Assembly (NCBI RefSeq): GCF_030464885.1
Contig: NZ_JALPRJ010000008.1
Coordinates: forward strand, 1-64,000
Source: Caballeronia sp. SEWSISQ10-4 2
Lineage (GTDB): Bacteria; Pseudomonadota; Gammaproteobacteria; Burkholderiales; Burkholderiaceae
Length of the DNA stretch: 64,000 bases
Direction: 5' to 3'
The notes below the pieces were generated by a model. It saw nothing but the letters and a program-made list of their open reading frames with translations, did not search any database and was not told the origin of the DNA. Every line of letters begins with the position of its first letter. Position 1 is the stretch's first letter. Positions 7,792 to 16,814 of the stretch are shown here, in pieces. The position numbers and the translations under genes were made by a program.

Positions 7792-8856
7792 TCAGCCGGC
7801 GTTGACTTCGCGAAGGACGGTGCGGCGCTTGGCGCGCAGCAGTTCTTCATACGTCTGGACATAACGCGCGGCCATGACCTTCGACGAAAAGCGCGTTTCG
7901 AACGCCTGGCGCACCTTGGCGCGCGGCAGCGTGTCGAGGCGCTTCACCGCGGCGATCGCGCTCAGTTCGTCTTCCACGACAAAACCCGACACGCCGTTTT
8001 CGATCACTTCCGGCACCGATCCGCGATTGAACGCGATCACAGGCGTACCGCAAGCCATGGCTTCGATCATCACCAGGCCAAACGGCTCCGGCCAGTCGAT
8101 CGGGAACAGCAGCGCGTGGGCGTTGCCGAGGAATTCGGTCTTTTGCTGCTCGTTGATCTCGCCGATGTACTCAACGTGCGGCAGCGCGAACAACGGCTTG
8201 ATCTGCTCTTCGTAATAAGCGCGGTCGGCGTTGTCGATCTTCGCCGCGATCTTGATCTTCATGCCCGCTGCGCCGGCAATACGGATCGCCCGGTCGACGC
8301 GCTTTTCCGGCGAAATCCGGCCGAGGAACGCGAGGTAACCCGGTTCGACATTCGGGATCGGCTTGAGCAGGTTTTCCGGCAGGCCGTGATAAACGGTCGC
8401 GAGCCAGTTGGCTTGCGGCAACGGCTGGCGCTGGTTGTCGGAGATCGACACGACCGGCGCTTCGTTGAAGGTGCTGAAGATCGGCTGCAGTTCCGGCAGG
8501 TCGAGACGGCCGTGCATGGTCGTCAGGAACGGCACCGGCTGGCGCGAGAACAGCGAGAACGGGTAATAGTCGATGTGAAAGTGCAGCACGTCGAATTCAT
8601 CGGCGCGGCGGCGCACTTCTTCCAGCAACAGCATGTGGGGCGCCATCGTGTCGCGGATGGTCGGGTCGAGGCGCAACGCTTGCGGCCAGAAGGCTTCGAG
8701 CTTCGCCGACGTTTGCGAATCACCGCTCGCGAACAACGTGACGTCGTGACCGGCCTCAACCAGCGCTTCGGTCAGATAGGACACCACGCGCTCCGTGCCG
8801 CCGTAGAACTTCGGGGGAACGGCTTCGTGAAGAGGCGCGATTTGAGCGATTCGCAT
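7792..8856 (-). CDS. Glycosyltransferase family 4
   Basis: The 354-residue protein starts at MRIAQIAPLHEAVPP, with AGGAG eight bases upstream. A 90-codon upstream extension is rejected because it lacks any family look. It has the GT4 two-Rossmann layout: an N-terminal acceptor domain with YGGTERVV, and a C-terminal nucleotide-sugar domain with FLGRISPEKRVD and EPFGLVMIEAMACGTPVIAFN, ending in the E-x7-E retaining motif. The sugar donor and acceptor are not predictable. It lies upstream of an ABC exporter and trehalose genes, so an exopolysaccharide or stress glycan role is possible but unproven. Confidence 0.85.
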   Translation of the reverse strand: MRIAQIAPLHEAVPPKFYGGTERVVSYLTEALVEAGHDVTLFASGDSQTSAKLEAFWPQALRLDPTIRDTMAPHMLLLEEVRRRADEFDVLHFHIDYYPFSLFSRQPVPFLTTMHGRLDLPELQPIFSTFNEAPVVSISDNQRQPLPQANWLATVYHGLPENLLKPIPNVEPGYLAFLGRISPEKRVDRAIRIAGAAGMKIKIAAKIDNADRAYYEEQIKPLFALPHVEYIGEINEQQKTEFLGNAHALLFPIDWPEPFGLVMIEAMACGTPVIAFNRGSVPEVIENGVSGFVVEDELSAIAAVKRLDTLPRAKVRQAFETRFSSKVMAARYVQTYEELLRAKRRTVLREVNAG

Positions 8857-9759
8857 GTCGGAAACTCCTAAATATGTCAGGCAAAATTGATGCGCTTGGC
8901 ATCGGTCGTTAATCAAGCGAATCGCCCTACCCGGGTTCGGCACGGTGCTGGTGTCTCCAGCGTAATGGCCGATAGCACGAGAAAAAAATCGCGATGCTTC
9001 GCTGTTTGCTTGGGTGTTGCGGGTTTTGCTAGTGCTGCAGGTGTCGGGCGTCTGTTTCAGAGCGTGATCAGGCAGAGCAAGATCGATTCCATCTCGTAAA
9101 TGCAGCGCACCCAGCCATAAACGCACAACCTACCGACCCGTTGACCGGAACCTACAAGAACCTGTCAAAAAGCCTAAGGGGAAACCCGCGTGAAGTATCG
9201 CGGTTTTTACAAGACTTCCAAGCTTACATTTCAACTTATTTATCTTGTTACATCGTCGATACACTTTGCAAGCCCTTGTTTATCAAGGCTGTTCTACATT
9301 GAGCGAACGGGTCGCAGCCGTGCTGCAAGGACGAAAACGCTGCGATTCCATCTGGATCCGGCTGCGCCGCAGTGTCCCGTCCGGCATCCGGAATCGCCGC
9401 CAACGCCGCTTTATCGGCAGCGGGACCGCGACGTGCTCTCACCCCGCATAGGGCGTAATTCCCTGCTCACGTCGAGGTACCGCGAACAGCACCGGGTGAA
9501 CCGCGTGCGGATCGAACAAGGTGCACGACGCGTCTCCAGAGGGCGCTGGCTGGCCCCTTCAGACGACGCACTTTTGCGGAATTTGAGCCCCGCCTGATGG
9601 ATCTGCACCACGGAAAGCATTTTGCGAGGCGATTTGGCTCGCTACACTCGCTACAATTCAACAATCGGTGCTGCACGCCATCGCCTCGCCCGGGCCAGCC
9701 GCGCATGCGGCCACGGCGAAGCATCGCGCTCAACCGCTCTACTTGACCGAAAACGACCA
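8857..9759. other. 900-bp intergenic stretch without convincing genes
   Basis: Short plus-strand reading frames (for example from 9190) lack ribosome sites and family features. A small hairpin with a T-run (CCGCG / CGCGG then TTTTT, about 9187-9210) and an AT-rich tract (about 9210-9260) are visible; they may be a terminator and a promoter region. Nothing else is supported. Confidence 0.4.
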
Positions 9760-11598
9760 TTGGAACAACTCACTGTCTCTCAGCGTAACGTGCACAACGC
9801 GAAGCTAGCGAGCTATGCGCATCGCCCGCTTGCGTTCCTGTTTCGTTACATCCGCCGTCATCCGGTCGCTCACTCCATCGTGCTGGCCAGCGTGCTGGCT
9901 GCCGTCGGTTGCGCGCTCGCCTCGCAGTACGCCATCAAGCATCTGATTGACGTGCTCGGCCAAGGCCGCGGCCACCCCGGCCCGCTCTGGTCCGCCTTCA
10001 TGATCCTGGTCGGCCTGATCGCTGCCGACAACATGCTGTGGCGAGTCGGCGGCTGGGTCGGCGCGCACACGTTCGTCGCGGTAACGGGCGATTTGCGGCG
10101 CGACCTGTTTTCGTATCTCAGCGGCCATTCGCCCACCTACTTCTCCGAGAAACAGCCTGGCATGCTCGCGAGCCGGATCACGGCGACATCGAATGCGATC
10201 TATACCTCCGAGAACACCATGGCGTGGAACGTGTTGCCGCCGTGCATCGCGGTGATCGGTGCGATCGTGATGATCGTGGCCGTCAATCCGCTGATGGCCG
10301 CGGGCCTGATGCTCGCCTCCGCCATCCTCGCGTTCGTGCTGTACCGGCTCGCCGGCCGCGGCTCGGCGCGGCACCATACGTTTGCATCGAAGGCGGCTTC
10401 GGTCGACGGCGAACTGGTCGACGTGATCGGCAACATGGCGCTCGTGCGTGCATTCGGTATGACGTTTCGCGAGCAAAAGCGCTTCGGCTCGACGGTCAAG
10501 GCCGAAATGGTCGCGCGTCAGCAGAGCTTGCTGTATCTCGAGAAACTGCGGCTGTTCCACGCAGTCGTGACCGCGATCCTGTCGGCTGGGCTGCTCGGCT
10601 GGGCGTTGTGGCTGTGGTCGAAGGGACAGGCGACTTCCGGCGATATCGTGCTGGTCAGCTCGCTGGGTTTCACGATTCTCCACGGCACGCGCGATCTCGC
10701 CGTCGCGCTCGTGGATGTGACGCAGCACGTCGCGCGACTGGCGGAAGCCGTGCAGACCCTGCTCGAACCGCACGGCATGCCGGATCGCTCGGACGCGACC
10801 GAGCTCGTGCCGCAAGGCGGTCGCGTGGACTTCGAAGAAGTCACGTTCGCGTATCCGCGCCGCCGGCCGATCCTCGATAAATTCAACCTGCATATCGAAC
10901 CGGGTCAGCGTGTCGGGCTGATTGGCAAGTCGGGCGCGGGGAAATCCACCGTGCTCGCGCTGCTGCAGCGCTTCTACGAGCCGCAGGGCGGCGCGATCAA
11001 GGTCGATGGACAAGATATCTCGCTGATCACGCAAGACAGTCTGCGGATGTCGATTGCGCTCGTGCCGCAGGACATTTCGCTGTTCCACCGGACTGTCTAC
11101 GAGAACATTGCGTACGGCCGGCCGGACGCATCGCGCGAAGAAGTGATCGCCGCCGCCCGCGAGGCGCGGTGCACGGACTTCATCGAAGCGATGCCGGAAG
11201 GGTTCGATACCATCGTCGGCGATCGCGGCGTGAAGTTGTCGGGCGGGCAGCGCCAGCGAATTGCCATCGCGCGCGCAATTCTGAAGAACGCGCCGATCCT
11301 GCTGCTCGACGAAGCCACGTCGGCGCTGGACAGCGCGTCGGAAGAAGCCATCCAGCAAGCGCTCGACCGGCTGATGGTCGGCCGCACGGTGATCGCGATT
11401 GCGCACCGGTTGTCGACGCTGCAGGGCTTCGACCGGATTATCGTGATGAGCGCAGGCAAGGTGATCGACGACGGTTCGCCGGATCAGTTGCGCAACCGGC
11501 CGGGGTTGTATCGCGAGCTGCTGTCGAAGCAACACGGCAAGTTGCCGCCCACGACCATGCCCTCGCAACAAGTCGCCGCGAAGGCTGAATCAACGTAA
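9760..11598 (+). CDS. ABC exporter, fused permease and ATPase (MsbA/HlyB type)
   Basis: From the TTG at 9760 the product is 612 residues. An N-terminal six-helix permease domain (about 30-320) is followed by an ATPase domain with Walker A GKSGAGKS at about 388, signature LSGGQRQR at about 492, Walker B ILLLDEATSALD at about 513 and an H-loop His in IAIAHRLSTL. Half-transporters of this type work as homodimers and export lipids, peptides or drugs. The start is uncertain: no strong ribosome site is seen, and the frame stays open back to 9622, but those 46 extra residues do not look like protein. A terminator follows directly. Confidence 0.85.
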   Translation: MEQLTVSQRNVHNAKLASYAHRPLAFLFRYIRRHPVAHSIVLASVLAAVGCALASQYAIKHLIDVLGQGRGHPGPLWSAFMILVGLIAADNMLWRVGGWVGAHTFVAVTGDLRRDLFSYLSGHSPTYFSEKQPGMLASRITATSNAIYTSENTMAWNVLPPCIAVIGAIVMIVAVNPLMAAGLMLASAILAFVLYRLAGRGSARHHTFASKAASVDGELVDVIGNMALVRAFGMTFREQKRFGSTVKAEMVARQQSLLYLEKLRLFHAVVTAILSAGLLGWALWLWSKGQATSGDIVLVSSLGFTILHGTRDLAVALVDVTQHVARLAEAVQTLLEPHGMPDRSDATELVPQGGRVDFEEVTFAYPRRRPILDKFNLHIEPGQRVGLIGKSGAGKSTVLALLQRFYEPQGGAIKVDGQDISLITQDSLRMSIALVPQDISLFHRTVYENIAYGRPDASREEVIAAAREARCTDFIEAMPEGFDTIVGDRGVKLSGGQRQRIAIARAILKNAPILLLDEATSALDSASEEAIQQALDRLMVGRTVIAIAHRLSTLQGFDRIIVMSAGKVIDDGSPDQLRNRPGLYRELLSKQHGKLPPTTMPSQQVAAKAEST

Positions 11599-11630
11599 CG
11601 TTGCTTCATCGCTGCTCGCTTCAAGCTGGA

Positions 11631-11679
11631 AAGCCGCTTCAGGTTCGTCAGACTTAAGTCAGACCTAAGCGGCTTTTTT
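11631..11679 (+). terminator. Terminator after the ABC exporter gene
   Basis: Outer stem AAGCCGCTT / AAGCGGCTT is followed by TTTT. The end overlaps the last codon of otsA on the other strand, so it may serve both converging genes. Confidence 0.75.
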
Positions 11680-13057
11680 ACGCCTGCAGATCGCGCATGA
11701 AGTTGTCGCGCCAGACGGACACGTTGTTTTCGCGAAGTTGCGCGAACATCTCCGCGTGCCGGGCCTGACGCTCGTTCAGCGGCATCGCGAGCGCCGCGGC
11801 GAGCGCGTCCGCCATGCCGGCGATATCGAGCGGATTCACGATCAGCGCACCGTTCAGTTCCTGCGCCGCGCCGGCGAATTGCGATAAAACCAGCACGCCG
11901 GGATCGTCGGGATCTTGCGCCGCGACGTATTCCTTCGCCACCAGATTCATGCCGTCGCGCAACGGCGTGACAAACCCCACATGCGACGCGTGGAACAGCG
12001 CGGCGAGCACCGGCCGCTCGTATTGCCGATGGATATAGCGGATCGGCGTCCAGTCGAGTTCCGCATACCGCCCGTTGATGCGCCCGGATTCCGCTTCGAG
12101 CTGCAGCCGGATGTCGCGATACGTGTCCATATCGGCGCGTGTAGGCGGCGCGATCTGCACGAACGAGACGTTGTTGCGCTGCGCCGGCTGGTGCTCCAGC
12201 AGCTTTTCGAACGCGCGGAAGCGCTCGACCAGACCCTTCGAATAATCCAGCCGGTCGACGCTCATGATCAGCTTGCGATCACGCAGCGTCGTCTTGACCG
12301 TTTGCACTTCGCGCCCGCTTTCACCGTCTTTGGCGAGAGACGCGATCTCGTCCGGATAAACGCCGATCGGATAAGCTCCCGCCCGCAGCGTCTTGCCGAA
12401 AGCGTTCACCACATTCGGCTTGCCCGCGGTACGCACGACCGAGCCATTCGCCTCCGTCTCGATGTAATCACAAAACGCGCGCAGATCGGGCGCGGTCTGG
12501 AAACCGAGCAGATCGAAGGAGCACAGCGCTTCGGCCAGCACGCGATGACGCGGCACGCTCAGCAGAACCTGCGCTGCCGGAAACGGAATGTGCAGGAAAA
12601 AGCCAATGCGGTTCGTCACGCCTTCATCGCGCAATGCCTGAGCAAACGGGATCAGGTGATAGTCGTGGACCCAGATGACGTCATCGGCTTTCAGCAGCGG
12701 CGCGAGTTGCTTCGCGAGCCAGCGGTTCACGCGGCAATAACCGTCGAATTCGTCACGGTCGAACTGGATCAGATCCGGCCGATAGTGGAACGCAGGCCAC
12801 AACGTGGCGTTGGAAAACCCGCGGTAATACTGGTCGTAATCGCGTTGCGCCAGGCCGATGGTCGCGAACGTCACGCGGCCGCGCTCCTCCAGCGTGATGC
12901 TCTCCGGCGGCTCCGCCACCACGTCGCCGCTCCAGCCGAACCACATGCCGCCGGTTTCCTTGAGCGCGTCGTAGACGCCCACGGCCAGGCCGCCCGCCGC
13001 TGGGCCGCCTTCGGAAATCGGCGCAACCCGGTTCGAAACAATGATCAGCCGACTCAC
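11678..13057 (-). CDS. otsA: Trehalose-6-phosphate synthase
   Basis: The 459-residue GT20 enzyme joins UDP-glucose to glucose-6-phosphate in the cytoplasm. Signatures are [11 protein letters not shown] with [10 protein letters not shown] (glucose-6-phosphate/UDP loop), [35 protein letters not shown] and [11 protein letters not shown]. Length is typical. Its start overlaps the otsB stop by 4 bp (ATGA type), giving translational coupling with the phosphatase that consumes its product. Confidence 0.95.
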   Translation of the reverse strand: MSRLIIVSNRVAPISEGGPAAGGLAVGVYDALKETGGMWFGWSGDVVAEPPESITLEERGRVTFATIGLAQRDYDQYYRGFSNATLWPAFHYRPDLIQFDRDEFDGYCRVNRWLAKQLAPLLKADDVIWVHDYHLIPFAQALRDEGVTNRIGFFLHIPFPAAQVLLSVPRHRVLAEALCSFDLLGFQTAPDLRAFCDYIETEANGSVVRTAGKPNVVNAFGKTLRAGAYPIGVYPDEIASLAKDGESGREVQTVKTTLRDRKLIMSVDRLDYSKGLVERFRAFEKLLEHQPAQRNNVSFVQIAPPTRADMDTYRDIRLQLEAESGRINGRYAELDWTPIRYIHRQYERPVLAALFHASHVGFVTPLRDGMNLVAKEYVAAQDPDDPGVLVLSQFAGAAQELNGALIVNPLDIAGMADALAAALAMPLNERQARHAEMFAQLRENNVSVWRDNFMRDLQA

Positions 13058-13815
13058 GAATGTGTCCCTGTAAAACCTTCAATTCCTGCAATACGCTGCA
13101 GCCAGTTGAGCAACTCGCCCACCGATTCGACGCGCGCATGCGCGAGCGTATCGCCGGCGCCAACCTTGATCGAGACCCCGTTGCGCTCGTTCGCAACCGC
13201 GAAGCCCTTTTCATCTGTCAAATCGTCGCCGATAAACACCGGCCTGCGGCCCGCGAATGGAGGTTCATCGAGGAAAGCGAGCACCGCGCGGCCTTTATCG
13301 ACGTCCTTCGGCTTGATCTCGTAGACCATCTTGCCGGGCTGCAGCACGTAGGCGGCGGCGTATTGAGCGACGAGTTTTTCGGTCGCCTCGCGCGCCGCCG
13401 CGCCGCGTTCCGGCGCATTGCGGTAATGCAGCGCGAGCGCCGCGCCCTTGATCTCGAGGAGCATGCCGGGATTAGCCTTCATCACGCCTTCGAGCACATG
13501 TTCCATGCGCAGCAGGCGCTCGTCGTTGAAACCCACACGCTGGACATCCGCGTTCGAATCGCGCCGCTCCGCGCCGTGCAAACCGGCCACGGGCAGATCG
13601 GGCATCGACAGGAACGAATCGATGCTGTCAATTCCGCGTCCCGACACGATCGCCACCGCGCCATTGGTCGCGCGACGCAACGCGCTCAGGATGGCCGGCA
13701 CGATCGGTTGCACGACCACGCCGTCGGGCGTGGGCGCAAGTTCGACGAGCGTGCCGTCGAAATCGAAGAAAAAAGCGGTCGTGGCAAGCGGAAAATTATC
13801 TGGGAGGTTTTGCAT
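13054..13815 (-). CDS. otsB: Trehalose-6-phosphate phosphatase
   Basis: The 253-residue HAD-superfamily phosphatase releases trehalose from trehalose-6-phosphate. Motif I is FFDFDGTLVELAP (nucleophile Asp), motif II includes IVSGRG, and motif IV is GDDLTDEKGF. It is the first gene of a two-gene otsB-otsA operon for osmotic and desiccation protection. The 5' region (13816-14147) must hold the promoter, but no strong consensus was picked out. Confidence 0.94.
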   Translation of the reverse strand: MQNLPDNFPLATTAFFFDFDGTLVELAPTPDGVVVQPIVPAILSALRRATNGAVAIVSGRGIDSIDSFLSMPDLPVAGLHGAERRDSNADVQRVGFNDERLLRMEHVLEGVMKANPGMLLEIKGAALALHYRNAPERGAAAREATEKLVAQYAAAYVLQPGKMVYEIKPKDVDKGRAVLAFLDEPPFAGRRPVFIGDDLTDEKGFAVANERNGVSIKVGAGDTLAHARVESVGELLNWLQRIAGIEGFTGTHS

Positions 13816-14147
13816 CTATATCTGCCTTTCAGCCGGAGAAAGACCGGAAAAGTGTGCGCATGTTACCGCGCTTTGTAACCCCGTCTGGTAAAGCGGCGTT
13901 GAGGGCTTACACGCAAAGAGTGCGTCCGATGCTACGCACCACGCAGCTTTCGAACCCGCCTCTATCGCCTTTCAGCCTTGTCTGGTGGCCCTGTGGCATA
14001 ACGCCTCGGCCACGTGCCAGCGCCCGTGTACGCCCGGCGTAAGCTTCTATTCTGAGATAGAGTCGGCACCCGGATGGCTTCGTGGACGCGCTGTTTGATC
14101 GATCACCCATCCGCCTTGATGCACCCTACCCTCATCCGAGTTGCAAA
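13816..14147. other. Divergent intergenic region otsB / Sco gene
   Basis: No gene is supported here. It must contain the divergent promoters of the otsBA operon and the Sco gene. No hairpin with a T-run and no clear operator was seen. Confidence 0.5.
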
Positions 14148-14777
14148 ATGTCTTCCTGGTTCAGTTTTCAACGCAAGGGCTGCTTTGCCGCACTGCTCAC
14201 CGCGTGGCTCCTGAGCGCCGGCCTTGCCGCGTGCTCACACCCTGACACCACGCCCTGGAAGCTGACCGATGTCAGCGGCCATCTGCCCGACCTGGACTTC
14301 AATCTCACCGACGATACCGGCAAACCCGTCACCGGCCAGTCGTTCGCGGGCCGGACGACGCTGGTTTATTTCGGCTACACGCATTGCCCGGATGTGTGCC
14401 CGGAGACCATGGCGCGGCTGATGCAAGTTTTGCAGCAACTCGGGCCCGACGCAAAAAACACGCGCATTGCGTTCATTACCGTCGATCCCGCCCGCGACAC
14501 GCCGGCCGTGCTGCATGACTACGTGCGTGCGTTCGACGCACAGCACGCCGTCGGCCTGACTGGCACGGATGGGGCGATTGAAGGCATTGCGAAGCGGTAT
14601 CGCGTGGCTTACCAGATGGAGAAACGCGATCCATCCGGCGCGTACGACGTCACGCACAGTTCCGCGGTCTATATCTTCGATGGCCACGGCCACGCGCGCC
14701 TGCTCGCCACCGAAAGCGATTCCATCGATACGATTACACACGACGTGCGCCGCGTGATCGAATTGCCTGCTTCCTGA
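14148..14777 (+). CDS. SCO1/SenC-family copper chaperone lipoprotein
   Basis: The 209-residue protein begins MSSWFSFQRKG. A hydrophobic signal ends in the lipobox LAAC, so it is likely a lipoprotein on the periplasmic face. The thioredoxin-fold Sco signature is present: FGYTHCPDVCPETM with the copper-binding C-x3-C at about 80-84, and a conserved His in DVTHSSAVY near 169. These proteins deliver copper to the CuA site of cytochrome c oxidase or act as thiol-redox partners. An upstream extension to 14082 has no signal-peptide look and was rejected. Confidence 0.9.
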   Translation: MSSWFSFQRKGCFAALLTAWLLSAGLAACSHPDTTPWKLTDVSGHLPDLDFNLTDDTGKPVTGQSFAGRTTLVYFGYTHCPDVCPETMARLMQVLQQLGPDAKNTRIAFITVDPARDTPAVLHDYVRAFDAQHAVGLTGTDGAIEGIAKRYRVAYQMEKRDPSGAYDVTHSSAVYIFDGHGHARLLATESDSIDTITHDVRRVIELPAS

Positions 14778-14808
14778 AGTCATCTAGAAACGGTATAGCG
14801 CTGCACTT

Positions 14809-15297
14809 TTACGTGCGGCGCATCCAGATGTGCGGAATGTCGTCTTCCACGTGGACATCGGAAATTGGCTCGAAACGGAAGCCGGCGTAGAAACGCTGCA
14901 ATCGTGCTTGAGCGTGCAGACGTATCGGCTGGCCGGGCCATTGTTCATGGATGAAACCCAGCGTGCGTTCGAGCATCACCTGGCCCAATCCGATCCCGCG
15001 GAAACCGGCCGTTGTCAGCACGCGACCGATGCGGATATCGGAACCTTCTTCGCCGTCAGCCGGGTTCGGCAGCAGGACTCGCAGATAACCAGCGAGTGCA
15101 GGCCGTGCATCGGCTGAATGGCGATAGACGAGCAAATGCCACGCATCGGGGTCCTGTCCGTCGACATCGCCGTACACGCATTTCTGCTCCACCACGAACA
15201 CTTCGCTGCGCGCGGCGAGCATGGCGTAGACGTCGAGTGCGCTCAGGGCGTCGAAGGATTTCCAGCGCCAGTCGAATTCGGAAAATAGCTCGGGCAT
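14809..15297 (-). CDS. elaA: ElaA-type GNAT acetyltransferase
   Basis: The 162-residue protein carries the ElaA layout: ARSEVFVVEQKCVYGDVDGQD near residue 35, then a GNAT acetyl-CoA loop RIGRVLTTAGFRGIGLGQVML (Q/RxxGxG/A) and ARLQRFYAGFRF at the C-terminus. The substrate is not defined in the family. It converges with the Sco gene, with 31 bp between stop codons. Confidence 0.88.
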   Translation of the reverse strand: MPELFSEFDWRWKSFDALSALDVYAMLAARSEVFVVEQKCVYGDVDGQDPDAWHLLVYRHSADARPALAGYLRVLLPNPADGEEGSDIRIGRVLTTAGFRGIGLGQVMLERTLGFIHEQWPGQPIRLHAQARLQRFYAGFRFEPISDVHVEDDIPHIWMRRT

Positions 15298-15602
15298 GGT
15301 TGGATCGGGTAGAGGTTTTTAGTGCGGGATGGTGTGCGAATATAGCCCGCTAGCCGGATCGCAAATTAGCAATTATGCCGTTCAGACAGCGCCAGGCCAC
15401 AGCCCTTGTAACATGGGATTGAACAAGCCGCGGACAAAGAAAAAGCCCTGACAAGTGAACTGGACCCGTTATTTTGTATACGTCTCGTGCTTACGTCCGG
15501 GGTGACATACTTGGCGCACCCGCGGTTCAGAAAAAGCGCGCGCCAGCGTCAGCTTTCGCTAACAGCCATTTTTATAGCGATAGATCTAAGAGGAGATGCG
15601 AA
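15298..15602. other. Intergenic region with a half terminator
   Basis: No gene is supported. Positions 15433-15456 match, base for base, the first arm and loop of the terminator next to tRNA-Cys (33599-33622), but the second arm is replaced by unrelated sequence. That suggests a rearrangement junction at about 15456. Confidence 0.45.
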
Positions 15603-16367
15603 ATGGACAGTTTCGATACAGCAATTCAAACTTTTCTGACGCACTTCGCTTTTGGCTCCGACTTGCTTAACCACGCGATAAGGGTAATCGCGGACCTATA
15701 TACATCGAAGGGCTTGGTGCTCATACCCGTTTTGTGGTGGATATGGTTCAAACCCAGTCAGCGTGGTGAATGGGAGCGTGAAATGGTCATCGCAACGATT
15801 GCGAGCGGCCTTCTGTCACTCGCAATCGGCAGGCTTCTCGCCCATTACTTACCATTCCGGGGGCGACCAATCTATAACCCCGAACTGCACCTGCACTTTC
15901 CATCAGCCGGTGCGCCCGAGGCGGTGCTGCGAACCTGGAGTTCCTTTCCGAGCGACCACGCGATGCTGTGGATGGCGGTCGCGACAGGAATTTTTCTCGT
16001 CTGGCGCCGCGTGGGCGTGCTCGCGCTTTTGTACACCACGATCTTCATATGCATGCCGCGCGTTTATCTCGGCTTGCACTATCCGACCGACGTGCTCGGG
16101 GGGGCTGCGATCGGAATTGTCCTCACATATGTGATGTCACGGGACTCCGTCAGAACGCGTTTTGCAGTGCCGATCCTGGGATGGATTCACAGATTTCCCG
16201 GGCCTTGTTATACCTTCGCGTTTCTCTTATGTTTTGAACTAGTAACCCAGTTTGACGAAATACGATTGATCGAGCAGTCGGTTTCAAAAGCACTACCATT
16301 GCACGGGACCGCATCTACCGGCCTGGAACTCGCTGGTGTCAATGTCCGACGCGGGCAAGAATGGTGA
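15603..16367 (+). CDS. PAP2-family phosphatase, membrane bound
   Basis: The 254-residue protein begins MDSFDTAIQTF, with AGGAGA upstream. Five or six hydrophobic segments surround the PAP2 active-site motifs: an Arg-Pro segment (PFRGRPIYNP), SFPSDHAMLWM (a PSGH-type motif with Asp for Gly) and PRVYLGLHYPTDVLGG with the catalytic His. Such enzymes dephosphorylate undecaprenyl diphosphate, phosphatidate or related lipids on the periplasmic side. It begins a patchy accessory segment; base composition is lower in GC than the backbone upstream. Confidence 0.85.
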   Translation: MDSFDTAIQTFLTHFAFGSDLLNHAIRVIADLYTSKGLVLIPVLWWIWFKPSQRGEWEREMVIATIASGLLSLAIGRLLAHYLPFRGRPIYNPELHLHFPSAGAPEAVLRTWSSFPSDHAMLWMAVATGIFLVWRRVGVLALLYTTIFICMPRVYLGLHYPTDVLGGAAIGIVLTYVMSRDSVRTRFAVPILGWIHRFPGPCYTFAFLLCFELVTQFDEIRLIEQSVSKALPLHGTASTGLELAGVNVRRGQEW

Positions 16368-16814
16368 ACCAGGATTATTCATGTCGATGATGGTCGTTAT
16401 CTGGCGTTCGTCCGTCGATTCTCAACGATCAAGGCGGCTGTGTCGAACGTCTCAAAATGGCCCGACCCGGTCCGATGTCGAACTTGTGAAGTCGACCCTG
16501 AAGGGACACTCGATTTTGCGGAAAGCGGCCGTTCAGTATGGTAGGTGGTGACCCTATCTAATCTGTTAATTTCGTGCCGGAACCCGAGCCAGTCTCCCTA
16601 GACATCTCAGTTGCTCAAAAATCCCAACCCGGCTCAGAACGATTGGCCGACATCCTTGGATCACGGTCAGTGTCTTCTGGATAGAGGTGTCGGATCTATC
16701 TCGGTACAGTCCCTTGCAGAGCGCAATTCACAGCGCTACCTTCGATACCCGGTGACAAGGTAGCGCTGTTGGTTCATACGCTCTTGGCGGTCGACGCCTG
16801 GTGCCGCGCAAACA
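16368..16814. other. Intergenic stretch, no convincing gene
   Basis: Short frames only. A roughly 45-bp block beginning GTCGACCCTGAA at 16491 and reaching GAAAGCGGCCG partly matches one at 20932. A 13-bp inverted repeat lies at 16730-16769. Confidence 0.4.
16730..16769 (-). terminator. Hairpin after the GH5-like gene
   Basis: A perfect 13-bp stem (ACAGCGCTACCTT and its complement) has a 14-nt loop, 45 bp beyond the stop of the GH5-like gene. It has no clear T-run, so a terminator role is probable but not certain. Confidence 0.5.

Noticed and set aside
7792-9126. 444-residue version of the GT4 enzyme
   Set aside because: The added 90 residues lack GT4 features; AGGAG before the ATG at 8856 decides the start.
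9622-9759. 46-residue N-terminal extension of the ABC exporter
   Set aside because: No hydrophobic or family-like sequence and no ribosome site at 9622; the TTG at 9760 was preferred, although this remains uncertain.
9805-11571. 588-residue open frame antisense to the ABC exporter gene
   Set aside because: It mirrors a gene with clear Walker motifs. Long antisense frames are common in GC-rich DNA, and its composition (Arg/His/Gln-rich) is not protein-like.
11915-13324. 469-residue open frame antisense to otsA
   Set aside because: Shadow of a clear trehalose-6-phosphate synthase gene.
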